Origin: Cupriavidus sp. MP-37
GTDB lineage: Bacteria; Pseudomonadota; Gammaproteobacteria; Burkholderiales; Burkholderiaceae
Direction of reading: 5' to 3'
Assembly (NCBI RefSeq): GCF_020618415.1
Contig: NZ_CP085345.1
Span: 1,364,001-1,428,000 of the forward strand
DNA: 64,000 nt
The position numbers were made by a program, and so were the translations under genes. Under the pieces are notes generated by a model that was given only the letters and a program-made list of their open reading frames with translations, made no database searches and was not told the DNA's origin. How positions within the stretch are numbered: position 1 is the stretch's first letter; each line of letters opens with the position of its first letter. Of the stretch, positions 17,375 to 26,754 are shown piece after piece.

Positions 17375-18955
17375 ATGGCCCAGTATCAAGACGACATCAA
17401 GGCAGTGGCTGCTTTGAAAGAAACCCAGGGCAGCGCCTGGAATGCCATTAACCCCGAGTACGCTGCCCGCATGCGCGCGCAGAACAAGTTCAAGACGGGC
17501 CTGGACATCGCCAAATACACCGCCAAGATCATGCGCGCCGACATGGCCGCCTATGACGCGGACCCGTCGAAGTACACCCAGTCGCTGGGCTGCTGGCACG
17601 GCTTTATCGGCCAGCAGAAGATGATTTCCATCAAGAAGCACTTCAACAGCACCGAACGCCGCTACCTGTACCTGTCCGGCTGGATGGTGGCCGCGCTGCG
17701 CTCCGAGTTCGGCCCGCTGCCGGACCAGTCGATGCACGAAAAGACCGCGGTCAGCGCACTGATCCGCGAGCTGTACACCTTCCTGCGCCAGGCCGACGCC
17801 CGTGAACTGGGCGGCCTGTTCCGCCAGCTCGACGCCGCCACCGGCGCCGAAAAGGCCGCGATCCAGCAAAAGATCGACAACCACGTCACCCACGTCGTGC
17901 CCATCATCGCCGACATCGACGCCGGTTTCGGCAACGCCGAAGCGACCTACCTGCTGGCCAAGCAATTCATCGAGGCCGGTGCCTGCTGCATCCAGATCGA
18001 AAACCAGGTCTCCGACGAGAAGCAATGCGGCCACCAGGACGGCAAGGTCACCGTGCCGCACGAAGACTTCCTGGCCAAGATCCGCGCCATCCGCTACGCC
18101 TTCCTGGAACTGGGCGTGGACGACGGCATCATCGTCGCCCGCACCGACTCGCTGGGCGCCGGCCTGACCAAGCAGATCGCCGTGACCAACCAGCCGGGTG
18201 ACCTGGGCGACCAGTACAACTCGTTCCTGGATTGCGAAGAACTGTCGGCCGACCAACTGGGCAATGGCGACGTCGTTATCAAGCGCGACGGCAAGCTGCT
18301 GCGCCCGAAGCGCCTGCCCAGCAACCTGTTCCAGTTCCGCGCCGGCACGGGTGAAGCCCGCTGCGTGCTGGACTGCGTGACCGCGCTGCAGAACGGTGCC
18401 GACCTGCTGTGGATCGAAACTGAAAAGCCGCACATCGCCCAGATCGCCGGCATGGTCAACGAAATCCGCAAGGTCATCCCGAACGCCAAGCTGGTGTACA
18501 ACAACAGCCCGTCGTTCAACTGGACCCTGAACTTCCGCCAGCAAGCCTATGACGCCATGAAGGCCGCGGGCAAGGACGTGTCGGCCTACGACCGCGCCCA
18601 GCTGATGAGCGTGGAATACGACGACAGCGAACTGGCCAAGCTGGCCGATGAGAAGATCCGCACCTTCCAGGCCGACGCGTCGCGCGAAGCCGGCATCTTC
18701 CACCATCTGATTACGCTGCCGACGTACCACACTGCTGCGCTGTCGACGGACAACCTGGCTAAGGAATACTTTGGTGATCAGGGCATGCTGGGTTATGTGG
18801 CTGGCGTGCAGCGGAAGGAAATTCGCCAGGGCATCGCTTGTGTCAAGCACCAGAATATGTCTGGGTCGGATATTGGGGATGACCACAAGGAGTACTTCAG
18901 CGGGGAGGCGGCGCTGAAGGCGGCGGGGAAGGACAATACTATGAATCAGTTTTGA
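17375..18955 (+). CDS. aceA: Isocitrate lyase
   Basis: Isocitrate lyase splits isocitrate to glyoxylate and succinate, the first step of the glyoxylate shunt needed for growth on acetate and fatty acids. The 526-residue protein belongs to the longer Pseudomonas/Burkholderiales type. Visible are the substrate-binding SLGCWHGFIGQQKMISIKKH region, IIADIDAGFGNAEATYLLAK (metal-binding Asp) and the catalytic Cys motif EKQCGHQDGKV (classical KKCGH has one Lys changed to Gln). The ATG follows an AGGAAAC ribosome-binding site. It has its own promoter region and terminator, so it is monocistronic. The last 60 codons use noticeably more G/T-ending codons. Confidence 0.97.
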   Translation: MAQYQDDIKAVAALKETQGSAWNAINPEYAARMRAQNKFKTGLDIAKYTAKIMRADMAAYDADPSKYTQSLGCWHGFIGQQKMISIKKHFNSTERRYLYLSGWMVAALRSEFGPLPDQSMHEKTAVSALIRELYTFLRQADARELGGLFRQLDAATGAEKAAIQQKIDNHVTHVVPIIADIDAGFGNAEATYLLAKQFIEAGACCIQIENQVSDEKQCGHQDGKVTVPHEDFLAKIRAIRYAFLELGVDDGIIVARTDSLGAGLTKQIAVTNQPGDLGDQYNSFLDCEELSADQLGNGDVVIKRDGKLLRPKRLPSNLFQFRAGTGEARCVLDCVTALQNGADLLWIETEKPHIAQIAGMVNEIRKVIPNAKLVYNNSPSFNWTLNFRQQAYDAMKAAGKDVSAYDRAQLMSVEYDDSELAKLADEKIRTFQADASREAGIFHHLITLPTYHTAALSTDNLAKEYFGDQGMLGYVAGVQRKEIRQGIACVKHQNMSGSDIGDDHKEYFSGEAALKAAGKDNTMNQF

Positions 18956-18979
18956 TTCTGGTGGGACACCGCAAAGCAG

Positions 18980-19010
18980 AACGCCAACCCGGAGGGGTTG
19001 GCGTTTTTTT
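18980..19010 (+). terminator. Rho-independent terminator of aceA
   Basis: AACGCCAACCC and GGGTTGGCGTT form a perfect 11-base stem around GGAG, followed by a run of seven Ts that begins within the stem end. It lies about 25 bases after the aceA stop. Confidence 0.92.
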
Positions 19011-19290
19011 ATGAAGCTAGTTGCTTCCTGGTTGCTACTTTTGAAGATCACCGAAGAGGCCGCCGGGCGCACCCGCCTAACGCCTATGCCGAGGCTTCTC
19101 AAAATCCGTGAGAAGTCGTGATACAAATCGCTCAGCGATGCCTAGAGTGCTGGCGTGCAAGCTATCGCTTCCGGGGAAAAGGACGGCAGTATCCGGCCAC
19201 GAGCAGACCTTCAACAACGGCATGCAAATTGTCGACAATCCCGCATGTATGGCTTAACGTAGGTGTCCTTCCAAGGAACCGATTGCGAAA
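19011..19290. other. Left edge of accessory island, gene-free
   Basis: Base composition falls from the high-GC background to a mixed level here and stays low to about 30 kb. The stretch holds a weak hairpin (CTTCTCA/TGAGAAG, 19095-19115). I see no integrase, attachment-site duplication or tRNA that would define the island end. Confidence 0.4.
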
Positions 19291-20028
19291 ATGATGAGTT
19301 CGACGACTTCCGGCAGCGCAGAGCCTTCCACCGCGCATCGGCTTGTGATCGTCGAGGGCATTATGGGTTCAGGCAAGTCAACGACGATGCGCCTCATTGC
19401 GAAACATCTGCAAAATGCGGGGCAGCCAGCGTTGCCGGTCCACGAGAGGACAGAGCCACACCCCGTGCGCGCGACAGACGAACTTCAGCACTGGTTTGAA
19501 CCGTGGAGGGACGCGACACCACAGCATCTCGCGGACCGTGCTCTAGCTAGGTGGAAAGCCTTTGTCGAGGCGACAAAGGCGGAGACCCCTATCCCAATAA
19601 TGGACGGCCAACTGTTTCATGGAGACCTGACTCACCTGCTGCTGATGGAAGCCGAGTCTGCGTTGATTTTCGACTACGTGCAGACGCTGGCCGCAGTCAC
19701 TGCTCCGCTCAATCCGTTCGTCCTTTACCTTTGGCAGGAGGATGTCGAGAAGGCTGTACGGACTGTCTGTGCGGAGCGTGGCGCCGAATGGATTGAATAT
19801 CAGATGAACTGGAAGCTCGCGGCCCCTTACTGCGTGCGCAGGGGTTACAAGGGATTAGAAGGGCTTATTCTCCTATATCGCGATTACCGCCGAATCACCG
19901 ATGATTTGTTTCGCCAGCTACCATTAGCCAAGCTCGCGATTGAGAACTCTGCAAGGGACTGGCCAGCCTATGAGGGGCAAATTCTGAACGAGTTGCGGCT
20001 GCCAGGGTCTGGTGTGGAAGCCAATTGA
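19291..20028 (+). CDS. P-loop NTPase, nucleoside/nucleotide kinase-like, unknown substrate
   Basis: The 245-residue protein starts with a disordered Ser/Thr-rich stretch and then a textbook Walker A (VIVEGIMGSGKST, residues 20-32). A possible Walker B is PIPIMDGQLFHGD, and an alpha-helical part follows (FVLYLWQEDVEKAVRTV). The layout resembles deoxynucleoside/thymidylate kinases, but the LID and substrate motifs are not recognisable, so I do not assign a reaction. It is preceded by AAGGAACC. It is alone on the plus strand at the left end of the island, facing the three minus-strand island genes. Confidence 0.6.
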   Translation: MMSSTTSGSAEPSTAHRLVIVEGIMGSGKSTTMRLIAKHLQNAGQPALPVHERTEPHPVRATDELQHWFEPWRDATPQHLADRALARWKAFVEATKAETPIPIMDGQLFHGDLTHLLLMEAESALIFDYVQTLAAVTAPLNPFVLYLWQEDVEKAVRTVCAERGAEWIEYQMNWKLAAPYCVRRGYKGLEGLILLYRDYRRITDDLFRQLPLAKLAIENSARDWPAYEGQILNELRLPGSGVEAN

Positions 20029-20348
20029 TACGGTCATTTTGTGCAGTCATTGTATGACTGTCGATGCCGAGTAGACACATCCACGGACCGCTTATCGGCA
20101 ATGTGTATGTCTCTTGACGGTCTACCGAAGCTCGCGGACCCATCCTGCGTCGGTGCCGAGGGCTGCCGCCTCCAGCCAGTTTCGGTCCCTCGTGGCCCTA
20201 GACCGTTGGCCACTCGAGCGGCTGCTATGCTTTTGGAGCGGGTCGTTAAAAATTTGAACCGCTGCTGATCCTTATCGGCGGTCGGGCTGCGTCAGACTCC
20301 GGCGCTCTGCGTTACAACCTTCGCTCCTTGATATCTGATCGCATGTAC
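20029..20348. other. Gene-free stretch between convergent island genes
   Basis: About 320 bases between the P-loop gene and the end of the HEPN-like gene. I see no open frame with a ribosome-binding site, no clear terminator and no repeat. Confidence 0.4.
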
Positions 20349-21770
20349 TTAACCGGCTTTTGGCGGCTGCCAGCCCAAAACAGGTCCGACATGCACCGAT
20401 ATACCGTAGGCAAATGAATCCTGCTTGTAAGGAGCACCACAATAGAGGATGGCCGCGCATTCTTTAGCGAGCATTTTGTAAATGCCATTTTCAGTTCCGC
20501 AACTGTACAGCAACGCGACACTGAAGAGTTTCTCCCCGTGGGAAGCATCGACGGTCATAAAGAGCGCCTCATCGTCGGGCTCGTGGACCTTCACATTCCA
20601 GCCAGCATCACGTAAAGGGCGAACCAAATCAGTCATACATTGCTGGGAAAGAAGCTCCTTACGGAGCAGAACGCCATTGTCTGCTGGCAAGGGCGGAACC
20701 AGGCGCCCATGTTTTCGAAAATGATCTTGTTCGGCGAGCTTCAGCTTCATCTGAACATCGCCCCGAAGCAGCGCCTGTTGCCATAGCAAGGTGCTGTCGT
20801 CATTCATATCAGGGAGAAAAAACGAGACACAATGAGAGGCGTCGTACCAGGATTCGATGGCTGCAAGTGTCGCAAGCGCTACCACCATCCGAGCGAAATT
20901 CGGCGGTTGCTGCCATGACGCCGCGGTGCCGTGTGCAAACATGTGCCGATTCAGCCAGGTCACCCCTCGGTATTCATCGGTATTGCAGAAAAAATGATTC
21001 TTGAGCCACCTGCGAAATGTCTCAAAGGCGAAAACACGCTCGTCCTGCCCGAATAGATAGTCACAAGTCTTATATTCTGGCGGGACCCACATTTGGTCGA
21101 AATGGAGTTGTGCAGCAGTTTCGATCGCGCGATTCACTGCGTGATCAATCTTGTTCGGGGCAGTAGCCTTAGTTCCGAGATCAGAAACAATTCTTGTCAG
21201 ACTGCCCTCGATCGCCGGTATCAACGCTCCGACACTGGTAGCCCAATAGCCGCTATAAGCGCCTAGATAAGCTTCTCGCGCCAACGGCACGATCTCTCTA
21301 AGACTGCGAGCGAGGGGCAAGATCTGTTCGATGCAAACCGCCTGGAAGGCCAACGTATATAGCGTTGACGTGTGGTATTTGAAAAGATCGAGTGCCCGCT
21401 CTCTCGTCACATGCTTGACGGAAGCAAGTAGCTTAGAGATTTCATCCATCGGCAGCCATAGCGGCATAAACCACTCAATCTTGTCCCATAGAGCGGCTTG
21501 ATCGTCGTGTTGTTTTCGCCGTATTTGCCAGTTCTCATCGCCGGAAACCGGAATGGTCGGAAAGCATGCTTTGCCACCTTCGACGGTCAGGACAATACAC
21601 GGCGTCGTATGGAAGGCGCCGACGTTTGCAAGCTTCGCGACCGGATTGATGAGCCGCTTGTCGCTAGCCCATTTTTCAATGAGGTCCGGTGTCAAGGCGT
21701 TCAGCGACGTCTCATTAAGCGCGCGCCGCCAAATTCCACTGAATTTATCCTCGAGATTGAAGAAAGACAT
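20349..21770 (-). CDS. Island protein with HEPN-like RxxxxH motif
   Basis: This 473-residue protein is not a family I recognise. The middle is helical and includes WLNRHMFAHGTA (Arg 275 to His 280), which matches the Rx4-6H signature of HEPN ribonucleases and the usual 'RHxxAHG' form in abortive-infection proteins. The C-terminal 130 residues look like a separate alpha/beta domain (FSVALLYSCGTENGIYKM). The ATG at 21770 is preceded by GGATGGG; an in-frame ATG seven codons earlier is the alternative. It lies on the same strand as, and downstream of, the STAND NTPase gene, 380 bases away. HEPN membership is an inference from one motif. Confidence 0.6.
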   Translation of the reverse strand: MSFFNLEDKFSGIWRRALNETSLNALTPDLIEKWASDKRLINPVAKLANVGAFHTTPCIVLTVEGGKACFPTIPVSGDENWQIRRKQHDDQAALWDKIEWFMPLWLPMDEISKLLASVKHVTRERALDLFKYHTSTLYTLAFQAVCIEQILPLARSLREIVPLAREAYLGAYSGYWATSVGALIPAIEGSLTRIVSDLGTKATAPNKIDHAVNRAIETAAQLHFDQMWVPPEYKTCDYLFGQDERVFAFETFRRWLKNHFFCNTDEYRGVTWLNRHMFAHGTAASWQQPPNFARMVVALATLAAIESWYDASHCVSFFLPDMNDDSTLLWQQALLRGDVQMKLKLAEQDHFRKHGRLVPPLPADNGVLLRKELLSQQCMTDLVRPLRDAGWNVKVHEPDDEALFMTVDASHGEKLFSVALLYSCGTENGIYKMLAKECAAILYCGAPYKQDSFAYGISVHVGPVLGWQPPKAG

Positions 21771-22150
21771 TGAATCCCATCCAAAGTGCAATCGTCGTTA
21801 ATTTTGTTTAGTGATTTACCACCGGTTTCTGGACACGGCTGCCGTCGAGCATGCGACTAACCGAACGTCCGCTCCACCTTGAAAGCGGCCCGATATGTCG
21901 CGCCGAGCCGACCGGCCACATTAGGTCGGCCAGAGACGGCTGCGGCCTGGTCGTTGGTAGCCGGCCAAGGCCGGCTACCAACAGTCATCTGTGCGTCCCG
22001 CTCTATGACCATATCAGAGCGAAAACTGTCAACACGGTAAGAGGCTTCCCTGAACGCGAGCCGACGATTAGCTCTGCCCCTAAACCCGGACGCTCCGCGT
22101 CGGCGACTTGCGCAGCTGTCGTTCAGCGGGCTTTCGGGTCTTTGGTTTTT
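21771..22150. other. Gene-free stretch with strong inverted repeat
   Basis: About 380 bases between two island genes on the minus strand. It contains the perfect 14-base stem described separately at 21953-21982 and a shorter one around 21909-21931 (CCGACC/GGTCGG). No coding signal is seen. Confidence 0.4.
21953..21982. repeat. Perfect 14-bp inverted repeat
   Basis: GTTGGTAGCCGGCC and GGCCGGCTACCAAC are exact inverted copies separated only by AA. There is no T-run on either side, so it is not a standard terminator; a cruciform, a processing hairpin or a remnant of a mobile element are all possible. Confidence 0.8.
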
Positions 22151-25100
22151 TCATATCATTCTCGCCTTCCTTTTTGGAGAGGATTGACGGCTCCTCGGCG
22201 GAGGAAAGGAGTGAGGTAGCGGCCTTGCGTTCTTTCGTCGCGGGGCTCGGGGGGTCACCGTCGACTTGGCGGCTTCCTTAGCGGCCTTAGCGTCGATGCC
22301 TCGCCGCGTGAGATCTATGCCTATTACCCGAATGTCCTCAACGCCAGGATAGTCGGCCGAGATGACCGTCCAGTGCCGCTGGAGTTCGTCTACTAGAGTT
22401 TCGAAAGTGTCGGCTCTGCGTCCGTTCGGCAAATCCCAGTAGGACTTCGTTCCGAGGTAGACCATGAGGAAGATGCCGCGGCTGGAGCGGATGTCGCGCA
22501 GATAGTCCCCGCACAACTGGATTTCAAGCCGCTCGAAAAGATGAGGGCCAGTCCACTTGTCAGCGAGCTTTAGCTCGGCCGGCACCGGCGCGTCGAAGCT
22601 GACGCCGAAGAACCGCAGATCGGGACGCTTTGCATCGGCAAGTTCCTCCTCCTGCGGGACGACATACCGGCCTGCGGCGCGATCGCGACACCATCCGCCC
22701 ACAAACTTCCTGAATTCCGTCTCCTTATCGACAGCTTGGAGCATTGCGGCGATGCTGGAATCGCCGTCCTCCAGGTCGTGCTTCAGCGCGTCGAGCTTGT
22801 CGACAGCGTGATACCAGAGCTCGCGGTGATTCGCCGGCGTCGCTACGAGCGACCTGCCGAACTCTTGAACTTGTGACGGTGTCCACGCGTCGACATCTGC
22901 GTCTGCGGCGGCCTTCGCCTTCGCGTGGTAGCTCATCCACGGTCGTGAGTCTTCGTCGGGGTGTGCACGTCCCATTTCAAGCAACGCGAGGAACGCCTCC
23001 TTTCCAGGCGTCTCTCGGATGAATGCAATGAGCGCGTCTCGCGCATCCTGCGCATAATCGCGCAGTCCCGGCGAATACACGCCTTGCCCTGCACGCTCGA
23101 TGTCGTCTTGCCGTCGGATGTAGAGCGCCATCAGCAGATATAGCGACTTCATGTGCTCGACTGTGCGGAATCCGAGCCGCGCATGGCCCTCCTGCGATCT
23201 CTCACCGACGAGGGCCACGATAAAAGCGAGGGCCAGCTTCGTTTGCTCGGCCGAGTTGTCTATCCCCGCGAGCCGGGCGGTAAGGGCAGGAATGGCCGCG
23301 ACAGGATCGACCCCAACCCAAGCTGCGAACCAGATCGGAGAAAAGGTCATGTTGCGGGTGGCGTTGGCCTTCCGCGAAGCAATTGCGGCGATTGTCTTGT
23401 CGTCAACCGACGATCGGTTGACGATCGACAGCAGGTGACCGAGGTTCCGTGTATTGATCCGCTTCGCGCGCAACTCGGGCAAGAGAGCCGGAGCGATCTG
23501 ATCCCAGATCCAGTCGCCGTGCCAGGCGACGTCGTAGAGTACGTAGTGGCTCTCGCCTTCCGCCGTTTCGGTAGAGAGTTCGTATTTGATCTCGTTCAGC
23601 AAGACGTCGAATACCTGAGATGGGAACGACTTGTGCAGTCGGGGAAGCCAGATCGGGAAGCCATTGAGTTCCTGCACAGCATATCGGGTCGCTATCTCTG
23701 CCTCTGCCGCAAGAAGGGGGGATGGCCAAGTGGCAGTTTCCCGCGCTTCGATAGACAATCCGGTGAGGCCGAAGATTGTCGAGAACGGCGTGGAGTTTGC
23801 GGCAGCGCCGTCGGAGCGGAGCAGCGGCGTGTTCTGTCGCCAGTATCCGACAGCTCCGTCCCGAAACGCGCGCGCAACGTCTTGGCCGAACTCTCCAGCA
23901 AGCGATTGCCAGTTGCCCTCGGTCCACCGATTGTGCTGACCCTCGGCGTCGCGCATCTGATGGTGAAGGTAGTGTTGGTCTCGGGATATCTGGCCGGGTT
24001 TGCCAAAGTCTCGGATCTTCTCCACTCGACCCGCCAAAACCCGCTTCGCCTCCTCCTTGGCCGCAGCCTCGCGCGCAGCATCTTTTTCAGCTCGGCGCTT
24101 CCAGGCTGCCTGCTGGCGCTTGAACTTATCAGCGGCGCCCTTTGACGGCTTAAGCAACTTGCCTAACTCGGCATCCACGTCCGCATCGGCTGCCGAGGCC
24201 TCCTTGAGCGCGTCTCGCCACGCTCGAAGCTGACCGTTCTGCTGGTAGAGAGCGAAGGCGACTGACAGGGCAACGAGTTTATCGTCTAGGAGCGGCCGAG
24301 CTGCGATCTCGTCGCGCATATAGTCGAAGTCCGTCCCGTCGAAACTCCAGTATGCGCCAACGATTGAGACGTTCCAATAGTTGGTCAGTCGCTCGCCATT
24401 CTTGCGCTTCCGTCGCGCGCGCTCCTCGGTGACGCTATGCCAGAAAAGTGCGCGGTTGAGCGCTGGCCATCCGCGGACCAGTCGGGGCAGTTCGTTGCGC
24501 TCCTCCGCGAATGCGCCTCGCCCATAGTCTCGGGCGATGGGGAGCTTCCGCAGGGTTGAGAGCGCCGCTTTCTTCAGCGTGGCTGGATCTCGGAGTCCGA
24601 TCATCCGCACCAGGGCTTGGGCTGCGGCTTGGCCGAGCCAGCTGTATCGCTTAGAAATTTCGCAGTGATACTGTTCGACGACTGGCCTGCGGCTAAGAAG
24701 CCTGGCAAGTCCATCGAGCAACGTAGGAACGAGCGTCGATGGAAGCCCGACCACGTAGCTGACGAGCGAATCCGAGAGTGGGTCGGTCTCGTACCGCTTC
24801 TTAGGTGCCGCGAGCGCAAGAGCTGCCAGCAGCCAGTCCACGTCGGTCTGCGTCTGGCCGAGGCTCCCGACAAGCTCGCCTAGCCAGCTTCGCCGGAGCG
24901 GCGGAGCTTCCGTGATGAATGCTTCGCGAACCTCGGAGCCATCCCGTGGCGGCCCGACCTCGATCAATGCCCGAATGGCGGCCGTGCGCACAAATTTGCC
25001 GCGTGACGTGAGGGCGAAATACTTGGCCTTGTCTGCGAGCGCGGCGATGCCTCCCTGCTGGACCATACGCAAAAGGAACCAGACAATGTCGTCGTCGCCG

Positions 25101-26584
25101 CTGTGCTTGTCGAGGAGCTCACGAATACAGTCCGCCAAGTCTGGGCTTGTGAATCGCTGCACGGCTGAGTATTCGGTGGCGCTTCGACCGTGCGCTGGCT
25201 GGCTTAGTTGCTCGCAGGTTTCGCGTAGGATTTGGGCACGTGTATTTACTGGTAGTTGCGCGGGGTCCCCGCCCTCGAACAGTACCTCCGGCGCGAGACG
25301 CATTACGCGTTCGAGAATCCGTCGGTCGAGCAGGGCTAGCCAAGGAAGAAGCGGCCGCATCGTCGGGACCACGACCTCGATGCCGTACTGGCGCCGGAAG
25401 AAGAGGTTCTCAATCTTCGCCCGCGACCCTTCGTCGACAAGCATAGTGTTAAACCATTCTGCTGTAAGGAATTCACGGACGGAGCGGTGGTGGAAGCGCA
25501 CAGTCCCGTAGATTCCCTCGTCGAATATTGGCCTAGTCAGGAGTGTCCGGCAGTCAGCGTCGTTCCAGTCGGTCAGCACCTCCTTGATTGGAAGGCCGCG
25601 ATCGTTCTGCTGGCCGTCGGGGACCCGGATCGCCGACTCTTTCGCAAGCGTCGCCGTCGCCGCGACGAGGCGCGCGCCCTCGCGAATGCGACCCTTGGAA
25701 ATCGGGTTGGCGTCGGCACGATCCTGATCGCGCTCTTCCAACCGCTTGTCGATGCTTGCCCGTATAAGCTCAAGGCGCGAGCCGATTTTTTTGTTGGTGA
25801 TCCAAAACTCGACGGTCTCAGCGAGGTCGAGGGGACGACCCGTGAATGACCAGGCATCGGCGCGTTCCACCGCTTTCTTGAAGGCTTTGATGTCGGTGAC
25901 GCCCTTGGCGCGAGCAAAATGATCGACCTGCTCGCCAGCGAGGTCGTCGAGCGCAACGATGCGGAAGGGCGACTTTCGGCGCTTCGACCCAGAGACTTCT
26001 CCGGTGGTCACCGCTTCGTCGGATTCCTGATCCTCCTCGGGCGCGGTTACTGGCGCCGTCCACGGTAGCTCCGCCTCGCAGATCATGAGATCAGTTCTAG
26101 GCCGCCAGGCATCGGTACGCCCAGTGATGATGACCCGGGTGCGTTGAAGGACGCTGCCGAGCTTGCGTCCGACCTTGCGTATGGCCCGCTCGAAGTCCTT
26201 CGGGTCTTTCAGTCGAGCTTCGTCGACGGAGTCTAGAAGAAGCCAGCCCTCCTCGCCGGAGGTCATCCACGCCTCGAACTCCTGGAGGGTTCCCTCTTCG
26301 AACGCGGTGTCGAAGTCCTGGCCGAGGTGCTCGATGCGCAGAAAGAATGCTTGCTTCGCGTTCTGCCGCAAGTCGCGGCAGACGTTCCGGAGCTCTTCTG
26401 TCTTTCCCGACCCTGCCTCGGAGAGGAGGACGACGCGCGGCTCCTCGAGTAGATCGGACCACTGCGTAAGCTTGTCGCGGCGCATCAGCCGGAACAGCTC
26501 GGACTCCTTGCCTTCCTCCTCGCTCAACGCGAGATCGTGAAACGTTCGATGAAGCTGGATAAACTCGTCGAGGTCGTCCGACAT
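22151..26584 (-). CDS. Giant STAND-type NTPase with C-terminal PD-(D/E)XK-like motif
   Basis: From the ATG chosen here (after AAAGGGA) the protein is 1477 residues; the frame is open 35 codons further to a TTG. Near the N terminus it has Walker A SEAGSGKTEEL (about residues 55-65), Walker B GWLLLDSVDEARL (113-125) and a sensor RVIITGRTDAW (150-160), the order of a NACHT/STAND ATPase. The large middle (about 400-1200) is helical and repeat-like. Near the C terminus Asp 1322, Glu 1337 and Lys 1339 in RPDLRFF...VPAELKLADKW, followed by LEIQLCGDYLRD and GIFLMVYLG, look like a PD-(D/E)XK nuclease core. The very end is basic. This is the architecture of sensor-effector antiphage proteins; the function is inferred. 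Confidence 0.72.
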   Translation of the reverse strand: MSDDLDEFIQLHRTFHDLALSEEEGKESELFRLMRRDKLTQWSDLLEEPRVVLLSEAGSGKTEELRNVCRDLRQNAKQAFFLRIEHLGQDFDTAFEEGTLQEFEAWMTSGEEGWLLLDSVDEARLKDPKDFERAIRKVGRKLGSVLQRTRVIITGRTDAWRPRTDLMICEAELPWTAPVTAPEEDQESDEAVTTGEVSGSKRRKSPFRIVALDDLAGEQVDHFARAKGVTDIKAFKKAVERADAWSFTGRPLDLAETVEFWITNKKIGSRLELIRASIDKRLEERDQDRADANPISKGRIREGARLVAATATLAKESAIRVPDGQQNDRGLPIKEVLTDWNDADCRTLLTRPIFDEGIYGTVRFHHRSVREFLTAEWFNTMLVDEGSRAKIENLFFRRQYGIEVVVPTMRPLLPWLALLDRRILERVMRLAPEVLFEGGDPAQLPVNTRAQILRETCEQLSQPAHGRSATEYSAVQRFTSPDLADCIRELLDKHSGDDDIVWFLLRMVQQGGIAALADKAKYFALTSRGKFVRTAAIRALIEVGPPRDGSEVREAFITEAPPLRRSWLGELVGSLGQTQTDVDWLLAALALAAPKKRYETDPLSDSLVSYVVGLPSTLVPTLLDGLARLLSRRPVVEQYHCEISKRYSWLGQAAAQALVRMIGLRDPATLKKAALSTLRKLPIARDYGRGAFAEERNELPRLVRGWPALNRALFWHSVTEERARRKRKNGERLTNYWNVSIVGAYWSFDGTDFDYMRDEIAARPLLDDKLVALSVAFALYQQNGQLRAWRDALKEASAADADVDAELGKLLKPSKGAADKFKRQQAAWKRRAEKDAAREAAAKEEAKRVLAGRVEKIRDFGKPGQISRDQHYLHHQMRDAEGQHNRWTEGNWQSLAGEFGQDVARAFRDGAVGYWRQNTPLLRSDGAAANSTPFSTIFGLTGLSIEARETATWPSPLLAAEAEIATRYAVQELNGFPIWLPRLHKSFPSQVFDVLLNEIKYELSTETAEGESHYVLYDVAWHGDWIWDQIAPALLPELRAKRINTRNLGHLLSIVNRSSVDDKTIAAIASRKANATRNMTFSPIWFAAWVGVDPVAAIPALTARLAGIDNSAEQTKLALAFIVALVGERSQEGHARLGFRTVEHMKSLYLLMALYIRRQDDIERAGQGVYSPGLRDYAQDARDALIAFIRETPGKEAFLALLEMGRAHPDEDSRPWMSYHAKAKAAADADVDAWTPSQVQEFGRSLVATPANHRELWYHAVDKLDALKHDLEDGDSSIAAMLQAVDKETEFRKFVGGWCRDRAAGRYVVPQEEELADAKRPDLRFFGVSFDAPVPAELKLADKWTGPHLFERLEIQLCGDYLRDIRSSRGIFLMVYLGTKSYWDLPNGRRADTFETLVDELQRHWTVISADYPGVEDIRVIGIDLTRRGIDAKAAKEAAKSTVTPRAPRRKNARPLPHSFPPPRSRQSSPKRKARMI

Positions 26585-26754
26585 CTCATTTCCCTTTGCA
26601 CAGTCAGTGACAAAAGACAGCAGTTCTGTTTGCTCATCGTCAATTTCCCCATTATGACGTGAGTAGGATTTCACGGGATGGCACGCCAAAAATACCTCTG
26701 TGTACCGGCGGGCTTATTCAGGGATGATGAAGCGCGATAGTCGTATTCGGAGAC
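26585..26754. other. Short gene-free gap before the STAND gene
   Basis: This contains the in-frame upstream extension of the STAND gene (to a TTG at 26689) and probably its promoter if it is not read from the Mrr-like gene. No other feature was seen. Confidence 0.35.
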
